Shown piece by piece: positions 1-8,655 of a stretch of DNA of 64,000 bases (position 1 is the first letter of the stretch; each line of letters starts with the position of its first letter). Below the pieces are notes generated by a model. That model was not told the DNA's origin. It was given only the letters and a program-made list of their open reading frames with translations, and did not search any database. Made by a program: the position numbers and the translations under genes. The DNA is from Flagellimonas nanhaiensis. Lineage in GTDB: Bacteria; Bacteroidota; Bacteroidia; Flavobacteriales; Flavobacteriaceae. The DNA lies in contig NZ_QTJX01000001.1 in the NCBI RefSeq assembly GCF_003382275.1, positions 1,364,001 through 1,428,000 on the forward strand, read 5' to 3'.

Positions 1-924
1 TTTCAAAAGATATTCCGGCACCAAAGATGAAGGGGAAACATCTCCGTCCTGAATAAAATTGTTCCTTAATTTGGCTTGGTCAAAAGGTTTTTGGGTTCCC
101 GGCTCTTTATTAAACGTGCCCACAGACTTTGTATTGATGACAATTACTCCGCCAGCGCCCAAAGAACCATATTTGGCCACCCCGGCCAAAGATTCAATGA
201 CAGCTATTCTTTCTATGTTGGTAGAACTGATAAATACCGGAGCTTCGGTATAGATAATACCATCCACATCAAAGACGGCAGGTACTACATTTATGGACTG
301 TAGGGCTCTAGGCAAATAGACTACCGGCATGGTCAAATCCGTAGGTCTTCTAAGTTTCTTTTGCAATGCCCCCCCACCTGGCCGCAGACTACTAGGTCTA
401 AAGACCTGCATACCCGGAATCCATGATTGCAAACCATCTACAAAATCCTGTCCGGTGTTGCTCAAATCTTTCCCCTCGATAATTCTCATTCTATGTCCAG
501 AGCGTTCCTTGTCCAAAACTCCAAAAGAAGTTTTCACGAGATTTTTGTTGGTAGGAAACTCTTCCAATAATTCCTTCTGCGATTTTCTTTTTCTTTTAGT
601 TACGGTCACCCCATCCAATTGCTCAATTTTATCGAACATTTCAACGTTCAGAAACCTAGTTACATCTTCCACCTTGATTTCAATAGAAATTTTCCCAACA
701 TGACTGTAGACCAGTGTTTGGCCTTCTTCAACTCTAATTTCATATTGGCCATCGGAATTGGTCCTTACCCCTGTTCCATTTTCCTTGATTCTGACATTCA
801 CATTCTGAAGTGGAGCCACCCCATCGGTAACAGTACCCTTGACCTTTTTTATTTGGGCTTGGGAAAACGACACTTGTATGGAGGAAAGTGCCATAAACAA
901 TACGAGAAAAAACTTGTAGTCCAT
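1..924 (-). CDS. SusC/TonB-dependent receptor-like protein, 3' end cut by the window edge
   Basis: An open reading frame runs from an ATG at 924 without a stop to base 1, so 308 residues of the N-terminal part are visible. Residues 1-22 form a signal peptide ending near SFSQ. Residues 25-95 look like a carboxypeptidase-regulatory-like beta domain (GTVTDGVAPLQNV). Residues 150-265 look like a TonB plug, with FDVDGIIYTEAP followed by the typical KYGSLGAGGVIVINTK ending. The beta-barrel would lie outside the window. Such proteins sit in the outer membrane and import oligomeric nutrients with TonB energy. The substrate cannot be told. No SusD partner is visible on this side. Confidence 0.75.
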   Translation of the reverse strand, partial: MDYKFFLVLFMALSSIQVSFSQAQIKKVKGTVTDGVAPLQNVNVRIKENGTGVRTNSDGQYEIRVEEGQTLVYSHVGKISIEIKVEDVTRFLNVEMFDKIEQLDGVTVTKRKRKSQKELLEEFPTNKNLVKTSFGVLDKERSGHRMRIIEGKDLSNTGQDFVDGLQSWIPGMQVFRPSSLRPGGGALQKKLRRPTDLTMPVVYLPRALQSINVVPAVFDVDGIIYTEAPVFISSTNIERIAVIESLAGVAKYGSLGAGGVIVINTKSVGTFNKEPGTQKPFDQAKLRNNFIQDGDVSPSSLVPEYLLK

Positions 925-1055
925 GTTATTCAAATTAAATCAAAAAAGGTGTCGTAACCTCCTGAATTTTAAGGAGTAAATATCGTTCCTCTTAAATTTA
1001 GGACTTTTTTTTTGAACTAATCCCAGAATAATGTGGTCTTTTTCTCTCTCACTAT

Positions 1056-2402
1056 CTATTCACCAAGGTGAAGCTTGGGCCTGGGAATCAACATTAATTG
1101 GGTTTGTCTGCCATTTACATACCTGAAACCATCCTCTCCATAAAACCCTGCTTCTTCCAGCATAATTCTAATATCACGCTTCCATTCTGGTATGTTGACC
1201 GTGGTGTTCAATTCTATGGCATAGACCGTATTCGGATTTAGTGGATAGTTTTCACCATCGTCCTTCATTACCCCTCCTTGTGCATCCCACATACCGATGG
1301 TGGTGCCCGCAGAATGTCCATAAGTTCCCAGAGGATGAGTATAAATAGCCGGCTTTAGACCAGCATCCCGGGCTTCCTGTAAGGATTTTGCTAAAATCTC
1401 GTTTCCTGTCCTTCCTTTTATCATGTTGGTGGTCAGAAAGTCCTGTACCCGGTTGCCATCCTTCAAGGCCTCAACCAAAAAATCTGGTGCCTGGGTTTCA
1501 TTAGGTTTTAGAACATAGGCCAATTCCTGGCAATCGGTATTGAGTCGTAGGTACGTAATTCCAAAATCGCAGTGCAAAAGATCGCCCTGTTGGATTACCA
1601 TATCATCTGGCCTACCAGAAAAAGAATAGAGATGACTCACCAGCTCCTCACTGGTTCTCTGGATATCTACCGTTGGATGGAACCAGGTCTCCAATCCAAG
1701 ATCTGTTACTTTTTGTCTCATCCACCATTCCACTTCAGTGGTCGTTGTGATTCCTGGAGTGATTACCTTTTCTGAAAAAGCTTCGGAGATGATATCATGG
1801 GTAATGTCCACCAATTGATTAAAGATGGTCATCTCGCGATCTGTGCGCGTTTCTATCCACCTTACTGCAAGTTGTTCCGCGGAAACCACTCTTGAGTGAT
1901 ATTTTTTAGGCAAGTTTTCCATGAACCCATCATAGTCCGTTTTGTCAAGTCCATCAGCAATATTGTGGTCCTTGGAAAAATTAAGTCCAATTCTCTTCGG
2001 GTTTCTTTCGTTGATCAACTGCATAAGCCTATTCCACTGATTGGGTTCTTTGTCCTTGTCCCAAGCAGAAATAATACTTTTTCCAACATTGTAACGAGCT
2101 ACGGCCAACTTGTCAATGGTGTTTTTTTCCTTGTTCCGATAGAAAAGCAAAATGGTACGGCGTCTGGCATTTAACCAAGTGGCCGGCAACATTGTTTTAA
2201 GAACAGGGTCTTCATTGTATTCCCTAGAAATTAGAATCCACATGTCAATATCCGTATCATCCATCATCTTGGGAAGAAGCGTGTTGAAACGTTCTTCCAA
2301 AATTTCATCTACCACTCGGGCCCGTTGATGCTCTGGTAAAATTTGCTGGGCATGTGTAGAAAAAGTCAGAATAGTAAAGAAAAGAAAGGAAAAAAGTCTC
2401 AT
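1056..2402 (-). CDS. Secreted M24-family metallopeptidase (Xaa-Pro aminopeptidase-like)
   Basis: A protein of 448 residues with a clear signal peptide (residues 1-19, ending THAQ). The C-terminal half has the pita-bread fold signature of M24 enzymes, with likely metal ligands D279 and D290 (HCDFGITYLRLNTD), H363 in THPLGTYGHSAG, E397 in YAIELN and a late Glu near 416. The N-terminal half (30-185) matches a creatinase/prolidase-type N-domain. It probably removes N-terminal residues before proline from peptides in the periplasm or outside the cell. It stands alone: the receptor fragment lies downstream on the same strand after 131 bp, and the lipoprotein gene at 2642 is divergent. Confidence 0.85.
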   Translation of the reverse strand: MRLFSFLFFTILTFSTHAQQILPEHQRARVVDEILEERFNTLLPKMMDDTDIDMWILISREYNEDPVLKTMLPATWLNARRRTILLFYRNKEKNTIDKLAVARYNVGKSIISAWDKDKEPNQWNRLMQLINERNPKRIGLNFSKDHNIADGLDKTDYDGFMENLPKKYHSRVVSAEQLAVRWIETRTDREMTIFNQLVDITHDIISEAFSEKVITPGITTTTEVEWWMRQKVTDLGLETWFHPTVDIQRTSEELVSHLYSFSGRPDDMVIQQGDLLHCDFGITYLRLNTDCQELAYVLKPNETQAPDFLVEALKDGNRVQDFLTTNMIKGRTGNEILAKSLQEARDAGLKPAIYTHPLGTYGHSAGTTIGMWDAQGGVMKDDGENYPLNPNTVYAIELNTTVNIPEWKRDIRIMLEEAGFYGEDGFRYVNGRQTQLMLIPRPKLHLGE

Positions 2403-2641
2403 ATAATTTATTTTCCTCGGAATTTACGAAACTTAGCCTAATTGCCCTATGGTTTTCTTTCGTTGGATTTTTCCGTTTCTTTAAAAGAATCTCCAATAAA
2501 GGAATCTCGTCTTTTTGAAAGCTCAATATATAAGACCGTAAACATTTTTTTTCATCCATCAACTCAAAAGACCTATACATCAATTCGTACCCTTCTTTCA
2601 AAATGTAATATTGTTTTTTAGAGTACTAACTCTTAAAAACA

Positions 2642-4648
2642 ATGTCAATTATGTCTTCTTCAGAAAAAATCAATTTCATTTTAGTGTCCTTGTTTTTGCT
2701 ATTTCTATATTCCTGCAGCAAGGATAAGGATGACCCTGTCAACAATCCAGACTCCAATACCATAGTAGAAATAACAGGATTTACTCCCCAAAAAGGGACA
2801 AAGGATACGGAAGTGACCATAAATGGAAAAAACTTTGCAACAACAGTTATTGAAAATACCGTAAAATTCAATGGTACCACCGCAACATTAACCAGTGCCA
2901 GCGCTACCCAACTCAAAGTCAATGTACCCGAAGGAGCCACTACTGGCCCCATAACACTAAAAGTAGGTCAATTCCCATTGGTTACCAGTGACACAGATTT
3001 TATGGTTATACATCCTCCAATTATTTCCTCTTTTAGCCCTGATTCAGGGTTAACGGGAACAGAAGTTACTATTCAGGGACAAAATTTCTCTGAAGTAACA
3101 GGAGATAATAAGGTTCGGTTTGGAAACATTCTTGTAACAGAATTTATTACTACCAGTACCACAAAACTGGTAGTAAAAGTTCCTGAAATGGCCGTTACTG
3201 GAAAAATCAGTGTTACTGTGAACGAACTTACCGCAGAAAGTACCGACAACTTTACGGTAATCGGTTCTCCAAACATTATCCAAGTGAGTCCAAATCAAGG
3301 TATAGTAGGAGATGTCGTCAATATCACAATGGAAAATGCCGGAATCAACCCAGAGGACAATGAGGTTCGTTTCAATGGTGTTTTGGCCAAAGTGGATGCA
3401 GTCGATGGCAATGTGATCACAACCGCAGTTCCTGAGGGAGCAACCACCGGGAAGGTTACCGTTGAAGTGAACGGTCAAATTGCCGAAAGCGATGTTGATT
3501 TTACCGTGACCTATCCTTTTAAGACTGAATTGGACAAATTACTGGCTGAAGGTGGAATTGCCGGGGATATATTTGGGCATTCCGTGGATATAGATGGAGA
3601 CTATGCTATAGTAGGTGGGCCAAGCGAAGAAGGCAGCAATATTGGAACAGTGCTTATTTTTAAAAGAAATGGTGAGTCTTGGTCTGTCCATAAGAAACTT
3701 ACTGTAGATGAAGTTATTCCAGATGACGGGTTTGGTTCTTCTGTGGCAATTGATGGAGATTATGCCGTGGTGGGTGCGCCAGGAGTCGACGCAAACACCG
3801 GTGCGATTTATGTCTTTGATGGAACCCAAAATTGGAGTCAAGTACAAAAGCTGACTGCCAATGACAAAGAAATCGATGATTTTTTTGGTTATTCCGTGGA
3901 CATTTCAGGGAACTATATCATCACAGGAGCCATGAGGGATGATGTTTTTGGTTCAAACGAGGGCTCGGCCTATATCTTTGAAGAAAATGGCGGAAACTGG
4001 AGTCAAATTAAAAAGCTCTATGGTAATCTCAATGAAACCGATCTATTTGGGTATTCCGTAGCCATTGATGGAGATTATGCCGTGGTCGGTGCTCAACTTG
4101 ACGATGAAAACGGATTCAATAGTGGAGTCGCTTTTATATTTGATCGAAATCAAAATTGGGCTGAAATCAAAAAGTTAGCCGCCAATGATGGAACAAATAC
4201 AGACTTTTTCGGAACCGCTGTTGCCATTGATGGGACTTACGTTATTGTTGGTGCACCAGGGCATGATCATGGTGATATGCTAGTTAATGATGGTGCCGCT
4301 TATGTTTTCGAGAACCAAGGAGGTAATTGGTTTCAAATCAATAAGTTGACCGCACAAGATGGGGTTTCCAATGACGAGTTTGGATCAGCGGTAGCAATTT
4401 CAGGGAGTTATATTATCGTCGGCGCTCCGAAAAAGGACGAGCTAGGAAACAACAGTGGAGTTTTTTATGCCTTCAAGGTGAATGAAGGATCATGGAATCA
4501 AATCAGTAAGGTTTCTCCAAATGATAGCCAAGAAGGTGACGCATTTGGAACAGCTGTAGCCTTGGATGGTGATTATGCAATAATCGGAGCGATGAACGAT
4601 GATGACCAAGGGCAGAACAGTGGTTCGGCGTATATTTTCAAAAAATAA
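2642..4648 (+). CDS. Lipoprotein with three IPT/TIG domains and seven FG-GAP repeats
   Basis: A protein of 668 residues that starts with a lipoprotein signal (lipobox LYSC, Cys25, followed by acidic SKDKDD, a surface-export-like context in Bacteroidota). Residues 41-292 hold three immunoglobulin-like IPT/TIG domains, each opening with a form of the phrase SPxxGxxGxxVTI. Residues 305-668 hold seven repeats of the type FGxSVAIDGDYAVVGAP, which are FG-GAP/integrin-alpha beta-propeller blades. A seven-bladed propeller on a stalk of Ig domains suggests a cell-surface binding or adhesion protein. The ligand is unknown. A second in-frame ATG at 2651 is an equally good start. A weak terminator follows at 4672. 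Confidence 0.85.
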   Translation: MSIMSSSEKINFILVSLFLLFLYSCSKDKDDPVNNPDSNTIVEITGFTPQKGTKDTEVTINGKNFATTVIENTVKFNGTTATLTSASATQLKVNVPEGATTGPITLKVGQFPLVTSDTDFMVIHPPIISSFSPDSGLTGTEVTIQGQNFSEVTGDNKVRFGNILVTEFITTSTTKLVVKVPEMAVTGKISVTVNELTAESTDNFTVIGSPNIIQVSPNQGIVGDVVNITMENAGINPEDNEVRFNGVLAKVDAVDGNVITTAVPEGATTGKVTVEVNGQIAESDVDFTVTYPFKTELDKLLAEGGIAGDIFGHSVDIDGDYAIVGGPSEEGSNIGTVLIFKRNGESWSVHKKLTVDEVIPDDGFGSSVAIDGDYAVVGAPGVDANTGAIYVFDGTQNWSQVQKLTANDKEIDDFFGYSVDISGNYIITGAMRDDVFGSNEGSAYIFEENGGNWSQIKKLYGNLNETDLFGYSVAIDGDYAVVGAQLDDENGFNSGVAFIFDRNQNWAEIKKLAANDGTNTDFFGTAVAIDGTYVIVGAPGHDHGDMLVNDGAAYVFENQGGNWFQINKLTAQDGVSNDEFGSAVAISGSYIIVGAPKKDELGNNSGVFYAFKVNEGSWNQISKVSPNDSQEGDAFGTAVALDGDYAIIGAMNDDDQGQNSGSAYIFKK

Positions 4649-4671
4649 CCATAAACTGATTAGCAACAGTG

Positions 4672-4700
4672 AAAGGGTCTTATCTTATGAGGCCCTTTTG
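4672..4700 (+). terminator. Probable terminator after the TIG/FG-GAP lipoprotein gene
   Basis: The arms AAAGGGTCTT and GAGGCCCTTT pair, with G-T wobbles, around a short loop and are followed by a short T-run. The stem lies 24 bp after the stop codon of the lipoprotein gene and before the convergent menE. Confidence 0.5.
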
Positions 4701-4754
4701 CATTAAAATCTCTATAAACCAAAACTTGCTGCAAGTTTGTAACTGGGTCTTATT

Positions 4755-5855
4755 TTAGTTAGAATCACCAAGTCTGTCAACCTGTAACTTTAGTGTTTTT
4801 ATCCTTTGGATTTTTTTAGTTTCTGTCTCAACGAAAGATTTTACGCAAAAAATCTCTTTGGGAACCTCAAACTTGGAAAGAGACTTTAGTGTTTTGATTT
4901 CCTGAAGTAATTTATCATGGTCGCATTTTGAATCTTCCACAACCAAAACTAAACGTTCCCCCAAGGCATCATCTGGGAGTCCGGCCACAAAAAAACGGGT
5001 CGGAATGATATGTGAAAGTTTATGCTCAATCTGTTCCGGAACTAGCTTTATTCCACCTGAATTGATAATGGTATCATACCTACCCAACCACTTGAAGTGT
5101 TTTTTGTCAATCAGCTCAACAATATCATTGGTCACAATCTTCGTATCAGAAATTTTGGGAGCCTCTATGACCAGACAATTTCTTTCATCCTGAAATATTG
5201 AGATGTTCGGTAATACTTCAAAGGTGGTTTCAAGAGTATTTTCTTTGTTAATACTACGCACTGCTATGTGGGTTATGGTCTCCGTCATACCATAAGTTTC
5301 AAAGGCATTAACCGAAAGCTCAGATAATTTGGTCCGGAGCATATTGTCCACTTGGGCTCCACCGATGATCAAAGTTTTAATTTTTTCAAGATGAGCCAGT
5401 GAGTTTTGAGCCTGTAGGGGTACCATCGCAGCAAAATCATACTCATTACTATTTGCATTCAATGGTGAAGAGGAAGGTTCTATGTAATCTAAATGTAGAC
5501 CTAGCATCATACTCCTAACCAACATCATTTTCCCAGCGATGGTTGTGCCAGGTAGGCATAGTAGTGCCTTATTTTTCGGTCTTAAATCAAAGTAAGTCCC
5601 TGTGGCCCCAGCGGAACTCATCATGTGAACCTTTTTTAGTTCAATTTTCTTTGGCTTACCTGTGGAACCGGAGGTATAGACCTCTAAACTGGGCTTTTCG
5701 GATAACCAGTCCAACAAAAAATCACCCATTGGCACTTCGTAAGAAGCACCTTCCTTAATCAAACTATAACCTACTTCCAATAAATCCTCAACAGAGTAAT
5801 GGTGGTTATTGAGCTTAAAGTCAGGATGGATATTATGCCACGGTGGTTTCGTCAT
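4755..5855 (-). CDS. menE: o-Succinylbenzoate-CoA ligase (menaquinone synthesis)
   Basis: A 366-residue member of the AMP-binding, acyl-CoA synthetase family. The phosphate-binding loop is YTSGSTGKPKK (60-70), the adenine-site motif is ETYGMTET (186-193), and a late WLGRYDTIINSGGIKL motif and a C-terminal Lys region are present. It is shorter than classical MenE (about 450-490 residues) because the N-terminal part is abbreviated; I recall this as usual in Flavobacteria. It activates o-succinylbenzoate to its CoA ester in the cytoplasm. The start overlaps the end of the CPBP gene by 23 bp, and menC lies just upstream, so the three are one operon. That context fixes the function better than the sequence alone. 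Confidence 0.88.
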   Translation of the reverse strand: MTKPPWHNIHPDFKLNNHHYSVEDLLEVGYSLIKEGASYEVPMGDFLLDWLSEKPSLEVYTSGSTGKPKKIELKKVHMMSSAGATGTYFDLRPKNKALLCLPGTTIAGKMMLVRSMMLGLHLDYIEPSSSPLNANSNEYDFAAMVPLQAQNSLAHLEKIKTLIIGGAQVDNMLRTKLSELSVNAFETYGMTETITHIAVRSINKENTLETTFEVLPNISIFQDERNCLVIEAPKISDTKIVTNDIVELIDKKHFKWLGRYDTIINSGGIKLVPEQIEHKLSHIIPTRFFVAGLPDDALGERLVLVVEDSKCDHDKLLQEIKTLKSLSKFEVPKEIFCVKSFVETETKKIQRIKTLKLQVDRLGDSN

Positions 5856-6771
5856 TACCTAATGCTGTAAATTCCTCTCGAGTCAAGACCTTGCCAAACA
5901 ATCTGTCCTTCCAATTTTTCCATCCATATTTTCTAGAGAAAATAAGTAGTAAAATAGGATAGACCACAAATACCGGAATCAATACATCCCACCCCATTGC
6001 TGGTTCTGAAATGTCCTTGTAGATAGAATGCGTTTGAAAAGCTGTCCAGTCAGCGGTAACCAATAAGGCCGTAATCAGGTTATTGGCAGCATGAAAGCCA
6101 AGGGCCAGTTCCAGACCTTCGTCCATTAAAGTTAAAATTCCAAGGAAAAAACCTGTGCCGATGTAATACACCAAAATTCCGTAACCCAATTTTTCAACTT
6201 CAGGATTCGCTATGTGCATAATGCCAAACAGGACGGATGTAACCACTAACGGAACCCATCTGTTTTTTGCCAAAATCCCCAGTCCCTGCATCATATGCCC
6301 TCTAAAAAGGTATTCTTCAAAACTGGTCTGCATGGGGATTAATATAATGGCAATTATTGCCAATGGAATAAACTTGGACCATTCCAAATTAAAAACATAG
6401 TTATCTGGAGAAAGGTAAATGTCTATGCCGGTCAGCAAAATGGTGATCAAACCCCAGAAACCAAAGGCAAAAAAGACCCGTTTCCAGTCTATTTTTTTTC
6501 TAGAAGTGGTCAAGGACGCAATGGATTGGCGGTGTACCAAAAAGGTCCAGCCCAAAACAAATATTAACCCTGCTGCCAAAGGAGCCAAAAGAAAAATTAA
6601 CACCAAATTGGAGCCCCATTGTTCTATTACCTGTTGCATAGCGTCCTCTACACTTACCGGTGAGGTTACGGTGGCAATATAATTTAACCCCATAAAAGCT
6701 ATAAACAGCAAGGGAATTACAAAGTATTTCCAAATTCCTATATCTCCCTTGTATCCTTGTTCTATGTACAT
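5833..6771 (-). CDS. CPBP-family intramembrane metalloprotease, between menC and menE
   Basis: A 312-residue membrane protein with about eight hydrophobic segments. The CPBP/Abi signature is intact: EEYLFRG (E152, E153, R157), FGIMH (H186), and a later HAANN with the last conserved His and Asn. These residues form the proposed glutamate-type active site in the membrane. Its start overlaps the menC end by 10 bp and its end overlaps the menE start by 23 bp, so it is translationally coupled to both. The family includes CAAX prenyl proteases and immunity-like proteins. Its role inside a menaquinone operon is unknown. Confidence 0.85.
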   Translation of the reverse strand: MYIEQGYKGDIGIWKYFVIPLLFIAFMGLNYIATVTSPVSVEDAMQQVIEQWGSNLVLIFLLAPLAAGLIFVLGWTFLVHRQSIASLTTSRKKIDWKRVFFAFGFWGLITILLTGIDIYLSPDNYVFNLEWSKFIPLAIIAIILIPMQTSFEEYLFRGHMMQGLGILAKNRWVPLVVTSVLFGIMHIANPEVEKLGYGILVYYIGTGFFLGILTLMDEGLELALGFHAANNLITALLVTADWTAFQTHSIYKDISEPAMGWDVLIPVFVVYPILLLIFSRKYGWKNWKDRLFGKVLTREEFTALGNDETTVA

Positions 6772-7814
6772 AATTCTTCTATTAAATCTGTTTTCCAGTT
6801 TTTATTTGGGCTATAGTATAACTTTCCCAAGTTAACTTCCAAGGGACTTTCAAAATTATTGGTAAACAAACTACCTGTACCTAAACCCTGGGGCATTTTA
6901 TTCTTTAGTGTATACGTCCATTGCGCTATGGCGTTCAGTCCAACATTGCTTTCCAATGCGCTTGTGACCCACCAACCAATTCCCAGTTCCTCTGCCAAAT
7001 TAATCCATTCTGTGCTACCTTGAAATCCGCCAATCAAACTTGGTTTTAGTATGATGTATTGCGGTTGTATTGTTTGTAACATGTTTTTCTTTTCTGTTAC
7101 ATCAAGGACGCCAATCAGCTCTTCATCCAGAGCAATGGGCAACGGGGCGCTCCTACAGAGTTCTGCCATTTCTTCCCATTGTTTGGGCTTTATGGGCTGC
7201 TCAATGGAATGAATATCATATTCTGATAGTTCCTGGAGCTTTGCCATTGCTTCTTCTGCTGAAAAGGCTCCGTTGGCATCGACCCGTAATTCAATTTCAT
7301 CTACCGAAAATTTTTTTCGGATAGCTTCGAGGATGGTTAATTCCTTTTTAAAATCAATAGCCCCAATCTTCATTTTGATGCATTGGAAACCATCTTTTAG
7401 TTTTTGCTCCAATTGTGAAAGCATGAATGCTTCGTCTCCCATCCATATTAATCCATTAATCGGTATTGGAGATTCGTCTTTGGTAAACTCAGAAGGGAAA
7501 AGCTCAAAAGGATTGCTTGATTTAAGCGACAAAAACGCCTGTTCCACCCCGAATTGAATTGAAGGGAACCTGCTCAACTCTGCTAAAATTCGGGTTTTGC
7601 CTAAATGGATGTTATCGCAGGCCCAAGCCAGCTTTTCTTCATATTCGGGAACATCATCTGCACTAAGTCCTCTTAAAATGCCGCATTCACCAATGCCATA
7701 ATTGTTGTTCTCCCGTAGGATTATAAACCAGGTCTCTTTTGTGGTCAGAACCCCGCGTGAGGTTCCACTCGGGATTTTAAAATTGAGAATGTACTTTTTA
7801 TAGGTAGCTTTCAT
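6762..7814 (-). CDS. menC: o-Succinylbenzoate synthase (enolase superfamily)
   Basis: A 350-residue enolase-superfamily enzyme. Catalytic residues expected for the family are present: the KMKIG motif (K147/K149), D179 in RVDANGAF, E205 in SIEQP, D230/E231 in ALDEE, and K257 in ILKPSLIGG. It dehydrates SHCHC to o-succinylbenzoate, the step before MenE, whose gene lies in the same operon. The family also includes dipeptide epimerases and N-acylamino acid racemases, but the menE neighbour supports MenC. It is the first gene of the menC-CPBP-menE unit and is divergent from the SDR gene, 46 bp away. Confidence 0.9.
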   Translation of the reverse strand: MKATYKKYILNFKIPSGTSRGVLTTKETWFIILRENNNYGIGECGILRGLSADDVPEYEEKLAWACDNIHLGKTRILAELSRFPSIQFGVEQAFLSLKSSNPFELFPSEFTKDESPIPINGLIWMGDEAFMLSQLEQKLKDGFQCIKMKIGAIDFKKELTILEAIRKKFSVDEIELRVDANGAFSAEEAMAKLQELSEYDIHSIEQPIKPKQWEEMAELCRSAPLPIALDEELIGVLDVTEKKNMLQTIQPQYIILKPSLIGGFQGSTEWINLAEELGIGWWVTSALESNVGLNAIAQWTYTLKNKMPQGLGTGSLFTNNFESPLEVNLGKLYYSPNKNWKTDLIEELCT

Positions 7815-7860
7815 TCAGTGCTTCCAAATTTAATTATATTTTGCATCTAAAAGTGTTACC

Positions 7861-8655
7861 ATGGGCAGTATAAGCAGAAAAACGGTCTGGGTCACGGGAG
7901 CTTCCTCCGGAATTGGCCGTAAACTAGCCGAAGAACTTAGCAGGCATTCCTGTAATCTCATTATCTCATCCAGGAAGGAGGAAGAACTTCATGCAGTCAA
8001 AAAGGGATGTAGCAATCCGCAAAGTATTTTTGTTTTGCCTTTGGACCTTAAAAATCATGATGGCATGAAGGAACTGGTTCAACAAGCACATGAGGCCTTT
8101 GGCCCTATAGATATTTTAATCAACAACGCGGGAGTTAGTCAGCGGTCCTTAATCAACCAGACTGACTTTTCTGTCTATAAAGATTTGATGGACATCAATT
8201 ACCTAGGTACAGTGGCATTGTCCAAGGCCATACTTCCTTATTTTATTGAAAATAAAAGTGGACATTTTGTAACGGTAACCAGTTTAATGGGCAAGTTTGG
8301 TTCTCCTTATCGGTCAGGGTACTGCGCAGCTAAACACGCCCTGCACGGTTTTTTTGATGTGATGCGAATGGAACATGAAAAAGATGGTGTAAAAGTGACC
8401 ATGGTGTGCCCAGGTTTTGTTCAGACCAACGTTGCCAGAAATGCCCTGACTGCTGACGGAGCGCCACAAATGGAAGACGATATTGCCACCCAAAATGGTC
8501 TTCTACCCGAAGTCGCGGCCAAAAAAATAATCAAGGCCATTGAAAAGGAGAAGTTTGAGGCTTATGTTGGTAGAGGTGAAATTAAGGGAATCTATTTGAA
8601 GCGGTTTTTCCCTAAGCTATTGCACAAAGTGGTCTTAAAAAGTCAGGTTAGGTAA
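7861..8655 (+). CDS. Short-chain dehydrogenase/reductase (SDR) of unknown substrate
   Basis: A 264-residue classical SDR. It has the cofactor motif TGASSGIG (12-19), NNAG (88-91), and the catalytic set S141, Y154 and K158 (YCAAK). The sequence resembles the DHRS7/YqjQ-like branch of ketoreductases. The basic residues after the glycine motif (SSRKE) suggest a preference for NADP(H). It is divergent from menC, and its stop meets the stop of the sensor kinase gene head on with no spacer. A role in quinone synthesis is not supported by any motif. Confidence 0.85.
   Translation: MGSISRKTVWVTGASSGIGRKLAEELSRHSCNLIISSRKEEELHAVKKGCSNPQSIFVLPLDLKNHDGMKELVQQAHEAFGPIDILINNAGVSQRSLINQTDFSVYKDLMDINYLGTVALSKAILPYFIENKSGHFVTVTSLMGKFGSPYRSGYCAAKHALHGFFDVMRMEHEKDGVKVTMVCPGFVQTNVARNALTADGAPQMEDDIATQNGLLPEVAAKKIIKAIEKEKFEAYVGRGEIKGIYLKRFFPKLLHKVVLKSQVR

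Noticed and set aside
59-957. Plus-strand frames over the first 950 bases
   Set aside because: They are shadows of the minus-strand receptor gene, which has a signal peptide and a plug domain.
2305-2601. 98-codon minus-strand frame overlapping the M24 gene start
   Set aside because: About a third lies inside the M24 signal peptide in another frame and the rest is in the divergent intergenic DNA. It has a TTG start and no recognisable domain; the K/E-rich look is explained by AT-rich DNA.
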